Of a DNA stretch of 64,000 bases, positions 63,626 to 64,000 are shown piece after piece; position 1 is the stretch's first letter, and each line of letters begins with the position of its first letter. The stretch is from Eumeta japonica (taxonomy: Eukaryota > Arthropoda > Insecta > Lepidoptera > Psychidae), in contig BGZK01001464.1 in the NCBI GenBank assembly GCA_005406025.1, forward strand, positions 83,933 to 147,932. Direction: 5' to 3'. The position numbers and the translations under genes were made by a program. The notes beneath the pieces are model-generated. The model saw only the letters and a list, made by a program, of their open reading frames with translations. It did not search any database and was not told where the DNA came from.

Positions 63626-64000
63626 AGGGTTCCAATCCAAAATGGTAAAAATAGAACCATTGTAGTTTCATCATGTCCGTTCCTCCGTATGTACGTATAT
63701 CACAAGTATTTTACTGAAAAACTACAAGATGTGTGTGGTGCAATTCGGAGTATGTATAGGTATCTTGTGTGAGCCGTTACTTAATTGGGTAATTAAATAA
63801 CAAAATGCCATGCCATGAAAATACGCTCTTTTGCTGGAACACTTTAGTTTACACTAGTTTAAAAGTAATAGACACATACTACTTGTTTCTGTTCTTATAG
63901 GCGACTAAAGTGCTTAAACTTACTCTGTGCGGAAAATATGAAAAAAGTGTTACAATGTAGTTTGTTTCAACTCTGGTGCATTTCTTTGTAGTAACGGCTG
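63626..64000 (-). mobile_element. Lepidopteran 'ggttccg' repeat, minus orientation, runs off the window
   Basis: It starts with the family tail reversed ('agggttccaatccaaaatgg … tgtagtttcatcatgtccg … cctccgtatgtacg') and ends at the window edge with 'gcatttctttgtagtaacggctg', broken as gcatttctttg and tagtaacggctg. That is the block just inside the family head. The rest lies beyond 64000. Confidence 0.7.

Overview
This is nuclear DNA of an insect, most probably a moth or butterfly. The sequence is strongly AT-rich and gene-poor. It carries two real multi-exon genes with GT-AG introns, and most of the rest is old transposon debris. The lepidopteran assignment rests on the repeats: two tRNA-derived SINE-like elements, Lep1-like Helitron ends (…aagctagt), several copies of the 'agggttccg … cggaaccct' interspersed family, and degenerate mariner, hAT, Harbinger-like and piggyBac-like elements. 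The taxonomic call comes from recognising these families, not from a search.

Layout: 1-30235 is intergenic and repeat-rich. It holds a SINE (about 3946), an internally deleted mariner (about 6020), a long 'ggttccg' repeat interrupted by a 480-bp element (7482-8688), a CpG-rich block (13180-13592), a reverse-strand copy of the same repeat (16741), two hAT-type MITEs (21075, 23639), mariners (21640, 25985), a short array of about 130-bp units built from inverted repeats (25350-25735), and another hAT MITE (28416). 30236-34720 is a six-exon plus-strand gene for a membrane protein resembling ZDHHC23 palmitoyltransferases. Its predicted protein lacks the central Cys/His block, including DHHC. 34721-51999 is again intergenic. 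It contains two promoter-like GC-richer regions (about 37260 and 44300), a candidate 48-residue small ORF (45229), a hAT MITE (38279), a MITE with 21-bp inverted ends (41870), a Harbinger-like MITE (49019) and more 'ggttccg' repeats.

52003-60594 on the minus strand is a seven-exon gene for a coiled-coil protein that I recognise as CCDC191 (KIAA1407). The start-codon exon was not found. Its introns contain a SINE, a Helitron-like fragment, an interspersed-repeat fragment, and a 2.6-kb element with inverted arms of more than 600 bp around a broken piggyBac-like transposase. 60600-64000 is the upstream flank, with two further 'ggttccg' repeats and a truncated mariner.

The two genes are unrelated in function and lie about 17 kb apart, so no operon-like or cluster logic connects them. 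I found no CRISPR array, rRNA, free-standing tRNA gene or phage-like module. The most unusual observations are the DHHC-less ZDHHC23-like gene, the long-inverted-repeat piggyBac-like element beside a CCDC191 exon, the nested element at 7915 (dated by comparison with an empty-site copy), and the number of perfect short hairpins scattered through the non-coding DNA.
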